Of a stretch of DNA of 64,000 nucleotides, positions 10,466 through 22,582 are shown piece by piece. The stretch is from assembly GCF_000321225.1 (NCBI RefSeq), contig NW_004450480.1, positions 1,353,980-1,417,979 of the forward strand, given 5' to 3'. The number at the start of each line of letters is the position of its first letter. Position 1 is the first letter of the stretch. Source of the DNA: Odobenus rosmarus divergens. Lineage: Eukaryota; Chordata; Mammalia; Carnivora; Odobenidae. A model generated the notes under the pieces. The model was not told the DNA's origin. It made no database searches and saw nothing but the letters and a program-made list of their open reading frames with translations. A program made the position numbers and the translations under genes.

Positions 10466-12518
10466 CATGCTTTCCTGGCTGTATTGATATACCATGGTAT
10501 AAAACAATAGTTTACTATGATTTTTCATGTCCTAGCCTCTTTGTTTTTCAAAGTCACCTCTTCTATCTGCCCCGAATTAAAAATTAGCCACTCTCATTGA
10601 ATATAGAAGCTAGGAGATATTACACAAGCATCTCAAAAATAATAGTAAAATTAGGTGCTGTTTATCAACAAGTTACCATATGCCATCAGACAAAATGGAA
10701 GTTGGAGAAAGTGAGATGCTTGCACAAATGCACAGAGCTAGAAAGCAGCCCAGCCTCTGATGCCAAGAGAACCACTCAAATATCACGCTCTGCTGCCTCC
10801 CAGCTGAATTTTGCTTTGTCCTGATTTCTGTCGTTCTCCACAGGTTCCATTGGGGCGAGGCAAAGGAAATCATCAGAATGCTCTTTTGTTGGCTGCAACT
10901 TTTACTCCAAACCTCAGTGTACAACTCTGCCATTTAGGTTGATCCCAATAGGAGGCTGGTTTTTTTCCAGAAATGAGAGCCTCCATCTGACCATCTGTTT
11001 CCTCCTATTCCATGCAAATCGGGGGTCTTAACACTGATGGCAAAGAAAGATACCGAGGAAAAGGAGTGAGGGAAGCAGATAATTCGAGAACATTTGACTC
11101 CTGGGGTCTGTGGAGGAGTTGGTGGGAGGAGGTGAGAGAAAGATGACCTGTGTCTGTTGTGGTCATGTGCTTGTCCCATTCCTAGGGAAAGGGGTGAAGG
11201 GGCTGAAAGAGGCAGTGAGATTCCCGCAGACACCACCCCGGGCTAATTCCCAGTTAGGTGCAGAGGGCATGTTATTTTAAAATGAAATTGGCTAAACTCC
11301 ATAACGTTTGAGGATTTCGGGGTGGGGTCATGTTTTGAGGCATGCTCGCTTAAAAGAGTCTGGAGGAAAAGGTATCTTGGAATAAATACAGTGGTTGTAT
11401 GTTAATACTGGGCATCTCGTTGCTTTTTTATTTAATTTGCTCACAACTCCTTAAATCAGCAGTCCTGTTCTCAGAAAGAACTTGGAAGAGAAAACAGAAA
11501 ACAGGAAGAACAAACCAGGATGATGGAAGTGGTGAGCAGCGAAGGTTTCATAACTCCTAACAGTGAAAAAGGAGGAAATAATTTTGGAAAATTATTCAAT
11601 GACACAATGATATGTTCCCTAATTAAATATTTTATTTTGCCAAGGTTCTGAAATTCATGGAAGGAAATAATGTCACTAGAAGATGGTATTCAGCGCTGCT
11701 CTGCAGGCGTTGAATATATTCTCTCTCAACTTCTGAGGATAAGATTTCTGATTTAAGATAGTTGTTAGCTCATTAAATATAAAACAATTTGAAACTCAGC
11801 AGTTTATTTCTTTTATCCATGTCTTTTTCATTCCTTCCTCCCTTCTGCTCCTCTCTGTCTCTCTGACTTGTCTGCATTTCTTTCCACCTCTATGTTTCTT
11901 TTCCACCAAAATCAAGATTTCCTGGTAGTTTAGTAAATCTGTAACAAATAACACGGGGACATGCCCCAGCAGAGACGAAAAGATGATGGAGCATAGCAGC
12001 AACTCTGATCACCACAGACGAGTGGTCTAGACAGTCTAGGGCTTTTTTTTTTTTCCCTCCCTCCGCAACATCCTGTGGCAGGAAAGTAGTTGGTTTGTTA
12101 AGGTCAGATGATATGATGATCTTATAGCAGGCTGAGAGACCGGAGAGCCCCAAGTCTCTTTCGAGATTCATGGCGGTGGGCATGGAGTTGAAGGAACTGG
12201 TGGTGCCTTCTGAGTTCACCGCACTCAGGTGCTGAGCTGATTGGTGTGTCAACACAGTTACAGGAAATACACTAATCGGACGTAATTGTGAGATGGTGCA
12301 TGCCTGGCATTTTACCCTCTCAATCATTTCTTCTTCTCTTAGCATGAGCAATGTCGATAAACTCCAGTTAAGGAAACATGGGCTGATGGGACAGGGTAGC
12401 AAGTTGGACTGGGGCATCCCTTGGCGCTCTCTCTCAGAGGCACAGTGCTGAAAATGGGAAAATAGGGCCAGTGCTCAAACTGTGCTGGGGAGTTTGTAAA
12501 ACAGGCCTTCTGTGCCCA
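10466..12518. other. unique sequence
   Basis: No repeat recognised. A minus-strand frame of 175 codons is open at 11890-12417, but its translation shows no domain. A T-rich run lies near 12043-12054. Confidence 0.4.
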
Positions 12519-12535
12519 TTTTTATTTATTTATTT

Positions 12536-12566
<31 letters not shown>

Positions 12567-12711
12567 CATGAGCAGGGGGAGGGGCAGAGAGAAAGGGAGA
12601 AGCAGACTCCCCGAGGAGCAGGGAGCCTACCATGTGGCTGGATCCCAGGACCCTGAGATCATGACCTGAGCCGAAGGTAGCCGCTTAACTGGCTAAGCCA
12701 CCCAGGCGCCC
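12519..12711 (-). mobile_element. CAN-SINE
   Basis: Reverse head 'GCTAAGCCACCCAGGCGCCC'. The antisense body contains an AGAGAC hexamer array (12541-12562). Target duplication with one mismatch: TCTGTGCCCATTTT at 12509-12522 and TCTGTACCCATTTT at 12717-12730. Confidence 0.95.
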
Positions 12712-12730
12712 TCCACTCTGTACCCATTTT

Positions 12731-14394
12731 AAGAAACAACGTCTGTGGCCCTGAAGTTTCCTCTAGCATGCATGAATTGGGCCATTGAAGCATTTTCATT
12801 TGCCATATCTTCTTGGAGGTTGAAGTAGTTAGTTAAAATATTTGCGTCCTATTTAGGCAAAGTAATGGAGAGGACAGTATTCTGGACTTTGAAGAATGAA
12901 AATGAGGGAATTGAGCTTTGGAAAAAATGTATTATCAGCCATGTAGAAAGCTAGAATTTGGTATAGACTAATTAATTGTGACTCAATTTTGGTTCTAATA
13001 TCCTTGAAGACACCAGACGTTAATATCTTCTCTCTCCTTTGGAGAATCTAGTGAAAAATTTAAGTGAGTGAGAGGTGGACTAAATTAGAGTTTTCTTGAA
13101 AACCATGATTGAAATTTATCAAGCTCATGCGAGGTTATCCCTCAATGTACCAACCCACTAATTTTAGAAACCTTCCTTCTTTGTCATGAAAAATCAGTTT
13201 AATGTCATGAATAATTTTTTTTTTTTTTAAGTCAGGGAAGTTGTAAAGATTGTTATGTGTTCCAGGGTTGGTTGAAAATAGCAAATGCTGGTTTATTTCA
13301 GAGTAACACTACCAAGGTGGATCTATACATTTATTCTCTTACACCAGATCTATTCTTAGACCCATTTGTCCCCAGATGTTGCCATCTTTGGAGCCATACA
13401 TCATCAGAGTGAGGTGTTCTTATAATGTATTGCACTAATACATTGTGCAAAGGACAGCAGTGATGATAAATTTCTTAAATGATGGTGCTGTCTAAGGCTA
13501 ATGACTCTAAGAGCAAATGCAAGGTAATGCAGTGATTTCTTTTCAGGCCCCAGCAAAGAATACAGAAGACATCTCAAAACCATTTTCACATGGGGGTAAT
13601 ACTGAAATAGACAGTATTTCAATGCCTTTGTAACAGGCACTTAGGCAGTATTAAGGAAAATGTAAATGGCCTTGCATTTTTCAGTGAAAAGTGATTTAAT
13701 GCTTTCCCTCATGGGAGTTAAGGTGGATTTTGTTTGTTTCTTTGTTTGTTGGGTTTTCTTTTTGTTTTACACGTCTCTCACCTGGAGTTGTTTCTCTGTG
13801 TGGATATCATGCTCCCTTGAATATGCAGAGTTTACTCTGAGCTCTTTACTTTGAGCAAGACTGATGTTCTCATGGTTGCAGTCAGAAGGATGGACTCACT
13901 GGCAGAATTTGTGGCTGGAGACTCTAGTTCTGGCAAAAGGTATGTGGGTGGGTGGCCAATTCCTGTATGTGCCACAGAGTTGTGTCACATCCATGCCCAG
14001 AAATTGTGTGGTCATTCATTAGTTCTCAAATGCCAAAATCGAGAAATTGAGAGGCAAAATGAAACATTTAATGGAATGTTTTGGTGGAAGTCATTCCTTT
14101 GGTAAGTGTGGTGTTTTCTCTTTGTGCTAAAGAAAGCAAAAACTGCAACCGAATCATTTCTTAATACTTGGGGGTGAAGCCTCTCCACATAGCATCATTC
14201 CCATTCTTTGGGCGTAACCAAAATAAGATGTGTCTAGTGTTTTTCCAAGGAAAGAAATGGTAAGTCCAAATATCCACACAACAGAGCTTCTCCCTTGAAA
14301 TAATGTTAGAAATCATCACTGAAATGTCCGGGGTATGGTGGGCCACTGCCCTGGGGGCTCCTGTGCTTTGTCCCACTGAATTGGGGTAGGCAGA
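12731..14394. other. unique sequence
   Basis: Holds T-rich runs (13213-13229, 13727-13768). Two donor-like sites, at about 13937 (AAAAG/GTATGTG) and 14101 (CTTTG/GTAAGTG), lie in one open frame of 84 codons, but the peptide has no recognisable domain. Confidence 0.4.
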
Positions 14395-14526
14395 AGTTTT
14401 AGGCCTATATTACAGATGAGCAATTTAGGCTTGGAGAAGGTAAGTCACTTGCTCAGGGTGACAGTAGAACTGGTGTTTGGACCATCTGACTCCTGATGAC
14501 ACGATCTAAACTATTAAACTATATTG
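14395..14526 (-). repeat. MIR fragment
   Basis: 'TATTACAGATGAGCAATTTA', 'GGTAAGTCACTTGCTCAGGG' and 'CATCTGACTCCTGATGACAC' follow the antisense MIR core. Confidence 0.75.
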
Positions 14527-14759
14527 CAGGTTCATGTGTTTTAAAATGAGTCCTATGTCTCCCTCCATATCACAACGTGAGAATGTAGGCATCACATAAT
14601 AGACTGGTTTTGAAAATAATAATTTCTTTGCACAATTTATTGACTTTTACCAGACGATAATACATTTAATTCACCCAATTTTCCTGCCAAACATATGCAC
14701 AAGAAGAGTCAACTCTACCCTTTTTAGCTAGGTGTCATATCAAACTTAGAGGGTTTTTT

Positions 14760-14973
14760 TTTTACATAATCTTTTTTTTAAGATTTTATTTATTTATTTG
14801 AGAGTGAGCGAGAGAGAGAGAGAGAAAACAAGCAGGGGGAGTGGCAAAAGGGAGAGGGAGAAGCAGGCTCCCCAACAAGCAGGGAGCCCAACACGGGGCT
14901 CCATCCTAGGACCCTGCAATCACGACCTGAGCTGAAGGCAGATGCTTAACAGACTGAGCCACCCAGGTACCCC
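14760..14973 (-). mobile_element. CAN-SINE
   Basis: Reverse head 'GACTGAGCCACCCAGGTACC', followed by the antisense body and a T-rich tail containing a short ACATAATC interruption. Target duplication CAAACTTAGAGGGTTTTT at 14741-14758 and 14975-14992, exact over 18 bp. Confidence 0.97.
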
Positions 14974-14992
14974 ACAAACTTAGAGGGTTTTT

Positions 14993-15489
14993 AAAAATGT
15001 CATTATTCTTAGCCTTTAAACAATGGATAAGACCAATGTGAAATCTTTTCTTTGTCTAATGTACCTTCAAAATTCTCTCCTCTCGGGTAAGAGCTAGAAT
15101 AGTGGCTCTAAACTTCCCATTCTTCCAGAAGGCAGCATTATATTTTTACTAATTATACCTTAATTTATTGATGAAAATGGTTATGTATTGAGTTAGGTCC
15201 TTTGAAGTAGCGATTTTAATTTCTCCTAATATTTGGTTGAAATCCTGGCTCTTTACTGTTTTCTTACGGATTACATTAGAAATCATTTTTTTAAATGTGC
15301 TGATTACCTGATAGTTTTCACTTCTAGAATTGCTTTCTTGAATTCATATTTATTCCAGCTCGCTCAGTGCTGAGGAAAGAATCCAATTGTAATGATCTTT
15401 CTGAATGAGCTTAATTTTGGTTCACACTCTATGGAATATTTATCTTGTGTGCGTGCCAATAAGAGGGAAATGGGATGACAATATAGTTT
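14993..15489. other. unique sequence
   Basis: Nothing recognised. Confidence 0.4.
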
Positions 15490-15501
15490 TACTTGATTTT
15501 T

Positions 15502-15693
15502 TTTTTAAAGATTTTATTTATTTATTTGACAGAGAGAGACAGCAAGAGAGGGAACACAAGTATGGGGAGTGGGAGAGGGAGAAGCAGGCTTCCCATGGAG
15601 CAGGGAGCCCAATGCGGAGCTCGATCCCAGGACCCGGGGATCATGACCTGAGCCGAAGGCAGACGCTTAACAACTGAGCCACCCAGGCGCCCC
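15502..15693 (-). mobile_element. CAN-SINE
   Basis: Reverse head 'CAACTGAGCCACCCAGGCGC' and ATTTATTTATTTGACAGAGA tail side. Target duplication about TACTTGATTTTT (15490-15501) and TACTTGATATTT (15694-15705). Confidence 0.96.
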
Positions 15694-15705
15694 TACTTGA
15701 TATTT

Positions 15706-16096
15706 TTGCCAGTAAATTTGAATAGATGTGACAAGAAAAATTAATGATGCAATAGTTATCACTTGTAAGCACTTAGTTTTATACACAAAGTCAAGTGTTT
15801 TATAAACCTTTTATAAAATTTAAGAAATTGTTTACTTACTATCTTAATCAGATTTTCCTTTCTGGAGCTTAAGTGATTGAAAGACTGGGACCAGCCTATA
15901 ACTTTAGCTTTATTCTTTATCAATTTTCTTTAAGATGGAAAGATACCACAGGCTACCTTCATAGACTATATCAAGCAACTAGTTCTGATGGGTGATTATC
16001 TTGCTTTACTTTCTACAAAGATAACCAGAGAAGATATTAATGTACCTCACCATTTCCCTAAGAAAAGACAGCTAATATATTCAGAATAGAACTGTT
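15706..16096. other. unique sequence
   Basis: Nothing recognised. Confidence 0.4.
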
Positions 16097-16300
16097 TGTT
16101 GAGTCCTGACCATCTGCTACCCATTGTACTAAGTGATTCTACATTATTATCTCATTTGTTTCTTACAGCAATAACTTGAAGTGGTTATCAACAACCTCAT
16201 TTTACAAATAAGGAAACTAAAGATGAAATATTTTAAGTAGGCTCATCAGCTTATAAGTATGTTTGTCTAACACCAAAACCCATGATGATACTGTTTGATA
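16097..16300 (-). repeat. MIR SINE
   Basis: Near full-length antisense copy: 'TGTTGAGTCCTGACCATCTG', 'TGTACTAAGTGATTCTACAT', 'CATTTTACAAATAAGGAAAC' and 'TCATCAGCTTATAAGTATGT'. Confidence 0.8.
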
Positions 16301-16390
16301 TCACCAACTTTTTAGTAATGTTTCAGAAACTTCAGCTAAAGATAATAATGGCACAAGCTCTTGTCACTTTTTGCTTTGTTTTGCAATGCA

Positions 16391-16472
16391 CATTATATTT
16401 GATTATATATATTTTGTTATATATTTTTTATATATATTTTTATTTATATATTTTATTATATATATATTTTTA
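16391..16472. repeat. AT-rich low-complexity (TA/TTTA) tract
   Basis: Mixed TATA and TTTTA units immediately before the antisense SINE tail. It may have grown from the SINE poly(A). Confidence 0.9.
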
Positions 16473-16632
16473 AATTTTGTTTATTTGAGGAGAGCGAGCA
16501 CGAGCAGTGGAGTGGGGCAGAGGGAGATGGAACAGAGCAGGGAGCTGGACTCGGTGCTCAATCCCAGGACCCTGAGATCATGACAGGAGCCGAAGGCAGA
16601 TGCTTAACTCACTGAGTCACCCAGGTAACCCT
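16466..16632 (-). mobile_element. CAN-SINE, diverged
   Basis: Reverse head 'CACTGAGTCACCCAGGTAAC' and 'TCCCAGGACCCTGAGATCAT'. Shorter and more mutated than the other copies. No clear target duplication seen. Confidence 0.92.
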
Positions 16633-16904
16633 CATTTATTATATTTTAAATATTTTATTAATAAAAACATTTTAGATGTTTTAACAAAAATGTTCTCAGT
16701 CAATACATTAAAGTCACAGATTTTAAAATGTTTTGGTGTTTGTCTTATAAAGGTAATGCAAAGGATTGTATAAAGCAGCGATTAAGTCTTTTTCTTCATG
16801 CTTTCTACCCCTACTACTCCTACACCTGGCCTCCTGGTGTCTCTTCCCCAAGCAAATCACAAAGCATTATTAAGAGCTGCTTTCTTCCCCCACCCCCCTC
16901 TTTC
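16633..16904. other. unique sequence
   Basis: Nothing recognised apart from a C-rich stretch near 16885-16925. Confidence 0.4.
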
Positions 16905-17836
16905 TCACCGCCCCCAGCATTATTGAGATAAAATTGACACAGCATCTTCTGTAAGTTTAGGCTGTACAGTATGATGATTTGATGCAGGTGTATATTGCGA
17001 AATGATTACCACAATGAGGTTAGCTAGCATCTCCATCACCTGGCATAATTACTATTTTTGTGTGTATGATGAAAACATTTAAATCTACTTTACTAAGAAC
17101 TTTCAAGTATATAATACAGCATTTTTAGCTCTAGTCATCAGGTTGTACATTATTAGATCACCAGAACTTAATCATAATATAACTGGAAGTTTATACCCTT
17201 TGACAAACATCTTCCTATTTTCCCCACCCCCCAGCCCCTGGCAAACACCATTCTACTCCCTGTTTCTATGACTTCAGCTTTTTCAGATTCATCACATATA
17301 AGTGAGATCATATGGTATTTGTCTTTCTTTGACTTATTTTACTTAGCATAATGCTCTTGAGGTCCATCCATGTTGTTGCAAATGGCAGGATTTCCTTGTT
17401 TTTATGGCTGAATAATATTCCACCATTTATATATACATCATATTTTCTTTATCCACTCATCTGCTAGTGGACACTTACGTTGTTTCCATGACTTGACTAT
17501 TGTGAATACTGCTGCAATGAACATGGGGGTGCAGATATCTCTTTGAGATAGTAATTTCACTTCCTTCAGATAGAAACTCAGAAGTGGGATTGCTTCTGGT
17601 AGTTCTATATTTAATTTTTGAGGAACGTCTATACTGTGTTCCAGAGTAGCTGTACCAATTTACATGCCCACCAACCGTGCACAAGTCTTTTTCTCCACGT
17701 CCTTGCCAACATTTGTTATCTCTTGGCTTTTGGATACTAGCCATTCTAACAGGTGGGAGGTGATATCTGATCGTGGTTTTGGTTTGCATTTCCCTGATGA
17801 AGAGTGATGTGGAGCACTTTTTATGTACCTGTTTGA
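16905..17836 (-). mobile_element. old L1 3' fragment (L1MA-like)
   Basis: The 3' UTR section reads 'GCATTATTGAGATAAAATTG', 'TGCAGGTGTATATTGCGAAA' and 'TTAGCTAGCATCTCCATCAC'. It is followed by the ORF2 C-terminus (for example 'GGTGATATCTGATCGTGGTT', 'CCCTGATGAAGAGTGATG'). Many substitutions and stops; no target duplication visible. Confidence 0.85.
17475..17789 (-). pseudogene. degraded L1 ORF2 C-terminal remnant
   Basis: An open stretch of 104 codons with ORF2-like pieces ([26 protein letters not shown]) broken by frame changes. Part of the old L1 at 16905-17836. Non-functional. Confidence 0.8.
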
Positions 17837-18426
17837 GCCACAGGCTTCATAATCTCTTCATTTATGGAAGGTCTGACCATGAATTGCCTCAACTATTTTT
17901 TTTATAACAACTTCTATTTTTATGGTTTTCTGGTTTTTTTTTTTGGTTCTGTTTTGCCTGGTAAAGTTTTCAAAGGAAAATGCCATACTCAAGATGAAGT
18001 TTGAGGTAGCTTAGAGGTTTTCATTATTTTTTCTAGGTCTAGGGAATATATGCCTTAATCTTAAACTAATTCTGTCTGCAGAATCTCTTAGCTAATAATT
18101 GAAAATGGATTAAATTCAACTGGGCTGTAGAGTCAGCTAAATGTGGAAGTTGGGACTTATTATTTTGAAAGATACCACCATTTGTAACTTGTAGCCCCAG
18201 AATTCTAGCACATGTTTTGTTCATTAGTGAAATTATCCAATATGGTTAAAAGTCACTGCTAATGGAGTCATTCCTGAGCCCTCCTGAGCTCAAGAGCACT
18301 ACAGCAGGTGGATCCAAAGAAACTGACCCTTACCTTGAAGTGACAGTGTGAGGCAATACTCTTTCTCTAGCTCACGTGTAGCATGGTATGTTTAGATGTG
18401 GAGCTAAATAATAATAGGATCTTTAG
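17837..18426. other. unique sequence
   Basis: T-rich near 17934-17943. Nothing else recognised. Confidence 0.4.
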
Positions 18427-18627
18427 GAGTGCCTGGGTGGCTCAGTCATTTAAGTGTCCGACTCTTGATTTTGGCTCAGGTCATGATCTGAGAGTTGTGA
18501 GATTAAGGCCTGTGTCGGGCTCCGAGCTGGGCATGAAGCCTGCTTGACATCCTCTCTCTTCCTCGTCCTCTGCCCGCCTGCCCGCCCCCCCACACGCATT
18601 CTCTCTCTCTCTCTCTCTCTCTCAAAA
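18427..18627 (+). mobile_element. CAN-SINE
   Basis: Head 'GTGCCTGGGTGGCTCAGTCA', body 'TGTGTCGGGCTCCGAGCTGG', (TC)n of about 13 units, short A tail. Target duplication not clear. Confidence 0.94.
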
Positions 18628-18839
18628 AAGTCGAAGAAATAGTATTTTTAATATTTGAATTTTTCAAAATCAGGGATCTGAACAAAATTGGAAAATACCA
18701 TGCTAAAAATCCCGTTTTGTGCCATGTCAAAGATCATTTCTTTTTGTGGAGTGTGTGAGATTTATCAAGTTGTTTTCTAGTGCTGAATTTTTACAACTGA
18801 CCCACTAGGACTAAATTCAAACATGTAGGAGAAACCCTT
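18628..18839. other. unique sequence
   Basis: Nothing recognised. Confidence 0.35.
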
Positions 18840-19010
18840 AAATATATGGCCAGTTGATTTTCAACAAAGATGCAAGGCTATTCAATGGGAAAAGGACAGT
18901 CTTTTCAATATATGATGCTGGGACAAGGGTATGTACATGCAGAAGAGTGAAGTTGGACTTACTTTAAATCAGGTACAAGAATTAGCTCAAAACGGAATTC
19001 AAAGCAGGAA
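18840..19010 (+). mobile_element. L1 ORF2 internal fragment
   Basis: 'GGCCAGTTGATTTTCAACAA', 'ATTCAATGGGAAAAGGACAG', 'ATATGATGCTGGGACAAG' and 'GAGTGAAGTTGGACTTACTT' follow an L1 ORF2 segment in sense orientation. About 170 bp only; non-functional. Confidence 0.8.
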
Positions 19011-20559
19011 CTGCTTTCAAGGCACTGGAATTCTATTTTAAATTTATAGAAATTTGGGAACATGATTCTTTTAGGGAGGTGCACTGCTCCCTGGGATTAG
19101 GATGAGACCATTATTGTGATCAGCCAATTAACATTTCCAGGCCGCCCCTCTGAACAGCCACCTGTCTTTGTATTGAATTTATGTCAGGGGACATCAAGCA
19201 AACAGGAAAAGAAGAGTAGAGAAAAAAAGTCTTCAAATTAATTTGAATAAGGTTGGAATAGAAAAAAAATATATAGCCACTTAAATTATTTTAAAGCTCA
19301 CTTTTTATCAATTGAGTTTACAGTAACAAAAATTTAAAAAAATATATAATAAAGATGTATTGAATATTGATTTTAACAATACATATGTATACATTTTACA
19401 TTCTTTCAGCCTGGAGGATTTTGCTCCCTCTGTCTCTCTTACTTATTACTTTTAAAATTACAAAGGACAAGAAGAAAAGAACTTTACTATCGCATTTTGA
19501 ACTGAGTCTAAATTATGTGGTTGTACATTTGACAGGGAGGACTACAGATCTTAAGCTTCATGTTAATGAATTGGTACTTTTATCTTTTTATCTGTGTTCA
19601 AACTATGTGGAATCAGACATTCAGTAAGATGGAGTGGCTTCAGAAAAACTTTCTTGGTTGATTCATTTAACAGGCATTTGAGGAATTCAAGTATAGACCA
19701 ACTGCTCCAACTAGCAGGACATGCCCTCTCAGAGCTCAGGGTTGTGTGTGTGTGTGTGAGAGAGAGAGAACAATAAAGAGACAATCACAATACACTCTAC
19801 TAGGTGCTGTCAGAAGACTAAGCCCTGGGGAGGGTTTCAGGGAGAACAATCTTTGGAGGGGTAGGGGAAAGCTTTGCAAAGCACGAGTAGCAGGTGCTTC
19901 TGGGGGCCATTCACCACCTCTTCTTTCCCCATCTCTAACTCGGTTGCCAGGAAGGGGCTAGCTCTGACCACTGACGGGGTGAGTGGTGCATCTCAGCCTT
20001 TCTGACCGAGAACTTTCTCTGATGCCTGGGGACCTGGGCCTATAGTGCTGAACTGCCCAGGTAGTTGATGCCCCCAGGGGCCACCTCCCACTGATGGGGG
20101 AAATGATCGCCCACAGGCAGATTCCCAAGCGCTCCCCCTTTAAAGGAACACATTCTAAGAAACATTCTGTGTGTTTTGCAGATATCCTGGTGTTGCCTAC
20201 AGCAACAACCTTGACACTGGCGCTTTTTTCACTGTGCCTTCTCTTTCTCAATCTTCCCACTTCGCCTTCCTGCCTCCTGCGATCACTTCCCAAACAAACC
20301 ATCGGCATTCAAGCGCTGGCTTTAGGCTCTGCTTTTGGAAGAACCCAAACAAAGACAGAATGTGGCAGTTGAGCTGGGAGATGAATGATGTGGGTCGGAG
20401 TTAGCTGCGGTTGTGTGTGGGCCAAGGGGCAAGGTATCTTCCACCTGGATGGAGCAGCTGCTCAAGTCACCAAGGACTGGGAGCTGTTCTGGGAGGCCTA
20501 TAAGATGATAGGATGTGTGGGGAGCAGTGGGAGGTCAGAATATTCTGGGCTAAGGGATC
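19011..20559. other. mostly unique sequence
   Basis: Contains a (TG)n(AG)n microsatellite (19743-19769). GC content is higher in 19800-20400. Overlapping open frames on both strands there have no recognisable domains. Confidence 0.4.
19743..19769. repeat. (TG)n(AG)n compound microsatellite
   Basis: Eight TG units run straight into five to six AG units. Confidence 0.95.
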
Positions 20560-20890
20560 TGGGAAGGCAGAGAGGCTGTAGAGGTCTGCTGGGATCAATC
20601 AAGAAAAGCCTTATTAGCATGAGAAGGATTTGGGACTGTCTCCGTCCATGAGGGCAGGTGACATGCTCAGTGGGGATGCCATGCTCAGAGGGGAGAGACA
20701 GGAAGCAGGAAGCAGGGAATTAGGAGGACCGTAACAGTCCAGGGGAGCGAGGATGGATGAGGGGGCTTCAGGTGTGAATGGGGAAGAGGTGACAGGACAA
20801 CATGGAGAAATGTAGAAGCAGCAGACCCTTGGTGATGACATGGAGGGCTGAAGGAGACCAAAGCTGAAGTGGTCATCTGGTGTTTGAGCT
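20560..20890 (+). repeat. unclassified ancient interspersed repeat
   Basis: 'GAAGCAGGGAATTAGGAGGA' then 'CAGTCCAGGGGAGCGAGGAT' resembles a widespread old mammalian repeat ('gaagcagggagaccagttaggaggct...cagtccaggcgagagatga'). A related segment is at 43090-43495. Name not assigned. Confidence 0.45.
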
Positions 20891-20903
20891 TGGCAGGTCA
20901 AGT

Positions 20904-21242
20904 GGATGATGGTGCCTCCATATGTAGAGACCTAGTCCCCAGTGTGACGGTATCAGGAAGTGAGGCCTTCGGGAGGTGATTTGTTCATGAGGGTAGAGCC
21001 CTCATGAATGGGGCTAGTGGCCTTACAGAAGAACTCCCAGACAGCTCTCCTGCCCAGTTCACCTGTGGGAATGCAGCCAGCAGATGGCCATCGATGACCC
21101 AGAAATGGCTTTCACCCAACACTCAGTCTTGCTGGTACCTTGATCTTGGTCTTCTCCACCTCCCAAACTGTGAGACATCAGTGTTGTTCAACCCACACAG
21201 TCTATGTTATTTTTGCTATAGCAACCCAAACGGACTAAGATA
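20904..21242 (+). mobile_element. solo LTR, ERVL-MaLR (MST-like), 5' end degraded
   Basis: 'CATGAGGGTAGAGCCCTCAT' and 'GAATGGGGCTAGTGGCCTTA', then 'GTACCTTGATCTTGGTCTTC' and 'TTTTGCTATAGCAACCCAAA'. It ends 'CGGACTAAGATA' like the MST consensus. The first about 35 bp are not recognisable. Confidence 0.8.
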
Positions 21243-21624
21243 CCTCCCTGATGTGGAGGGATGGGTTGTCAGGTAAATTTAACAAAGTTGTTGAGTTCAG
21301 AAGCGTGGAGGGATTTGAATGCCGTATTAAGACATTTGGTTATATGAACTTGACATTCCATGTTGGGGTTCTTAGAGATGAGAAAAAAAGATCAGAGAAT
21401 AGGACTTAGAAAGTTTAAAACACTAATTTTTGCTATGCAGAGAGAAAGAGAGAGAGAGAGAGAGATGGAAGCTGAATAGAGAAGGAGAAAGGCCAAGCAA
21501 GGAGATGATCTCATGTGAAGTCTAGCTTCATTCTGGTCCATAAAGTCATTCAACCTGAACCCTTTGAATCCTGGATTAATCAGTCACTGGCCGTCTGGAT
21601 GGGGAGGGCTGGGGGTAACCTTCC
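21243..21624. other. unique sequence with a GA microsatellite
   Basis: (AG)n at 21439-21466. The rest may belong to the old repeat preceding the MST-like LTR, but this is unclear. Confidence 0.4.
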
Positions 21625-22017
21625 ATGATGGCTAATTTGGAGAATGTTTTTGAATGAGATTAACATCTGAATCCATGAATTTTGAGCAAAGTAGATTAGA
21701 TTGCTCTTCATAATGTGGGTTGGCCGTACGCAATCAGTTGAAGGACTGAATACAGCAACAACAAAAAATCCAGTCTCCCAAGCAAGAGAGAATTCTTCAG
21801 CAGATTGCCTCTAGACTTCATCTACACCATTGTCTTTCTTGGGTCTCTGCCTGCCAGCCTTCAGGCTGAAACTGCACCTTCAGCGATCCTGGGCCCACAC
21901 TGCAGACTTAGTCTTGCTAGCCTCCATAACTGTGTGAGCCAGTTCCTTGTAATAAAAATTTCTTCTATATACACATTCTATTTGTTCTATTTCCCTGGAG
22001 AATGTTGACTAACACAC
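21625..22017 (+). mobile_element. solo LTR, ERVL type, exact family uncertain
   Basis: 'TTGAATGAGATTAACATCTG', 'TGGCCGTACGCAATCAGTTG', 'AGCCTCCATAACTGTGTGAG', a polyadenylation-type AATAAAAATT, and the end 'CCCTGGAGAATGTTGACTAA'. This is the layout of a common mammalian ERVL-type LTR. Confidence 0.7.
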
Positions 22018-22309
22018 CTCCTGGAGGTCTCCGTCTCAGAGGGTGTGGCTCACATCTGCCAAAGGCAAGGTTTCTGCAAATGTCACAGGTCTAAGCAGCA
22101 GCTGGTGGCTGGATGCATCCGAGGGACAAGGGGGTCTTGATGGAGCACCAATTTGGACGGCCCTTTTATGGAGTCCTTGGAGAATGATGTGGGAATAAAT
22201 AGCAAATTAAATTTATTTAGCTGCAAGTTAAGTTTATGGCCCTTCACAAATCCCTCCTCAATACTTTGTGAATTCTTGCAGGGCTCCTTTTAGCGACGTT
22301 TATTTGTGT
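22018..22309. other. unique sequence
   Basis: Nothing recognised. Confidence 0.35.
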
Positions 22310-22519
22310 GGCAGCATGGTATGGTGGTATCAACTTTTGGGATTTGAAGTCAAAGAGAGATATATGTTCGAATGCCAACTCTTCGCTTATCTGCTGAGCA
22401 ATATTTACCCATGTCACTTAATTTCTGGGTTTGGATTCCACATCTATATGACATCTATATGTGTTGTGAAGATTAAAATGAAAGCTGATGTCATATGGGA
22501 AAAGTCAATAAATGTCACC
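22310..22519 (+). repeat. MIR SINE
   Basis: 'GCAGCATGGTATGGTGGTAT', 'GAAGTCAAAGAGAGATATAT', 'GTTCGAATGCCAACTCTTCG', 'GAAGATTAAAATGAAAGCTG' and 'AGTCAATAAATG' cover the tRNA-like head to the tail. Confidence 0.85.
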
Positions 22520-22582
22520 TGTGAGTACTTAGTTCCTCCGTGCCAGGCAGTAGGTTAAACAACTTAAAAGTATTATCAGTTA
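22520..22582 (-). repeat. MIR, 3' part, split by a SINE
   Basis: 'GAGTACTTAGTTCCTCCGTG', 'CCAGGCAGTAGGTTAAACAA'. Continues at 22779 beyond the inserted CAN-SINE. Confidence 0.75.

Noticed and set aside
13866..14101. Exon-like frame with GTATGTG and GTAAGTG donors
   Set aside because: The peptide is not recognisable, and both donors in one frame with a weak acceptor look like chance.
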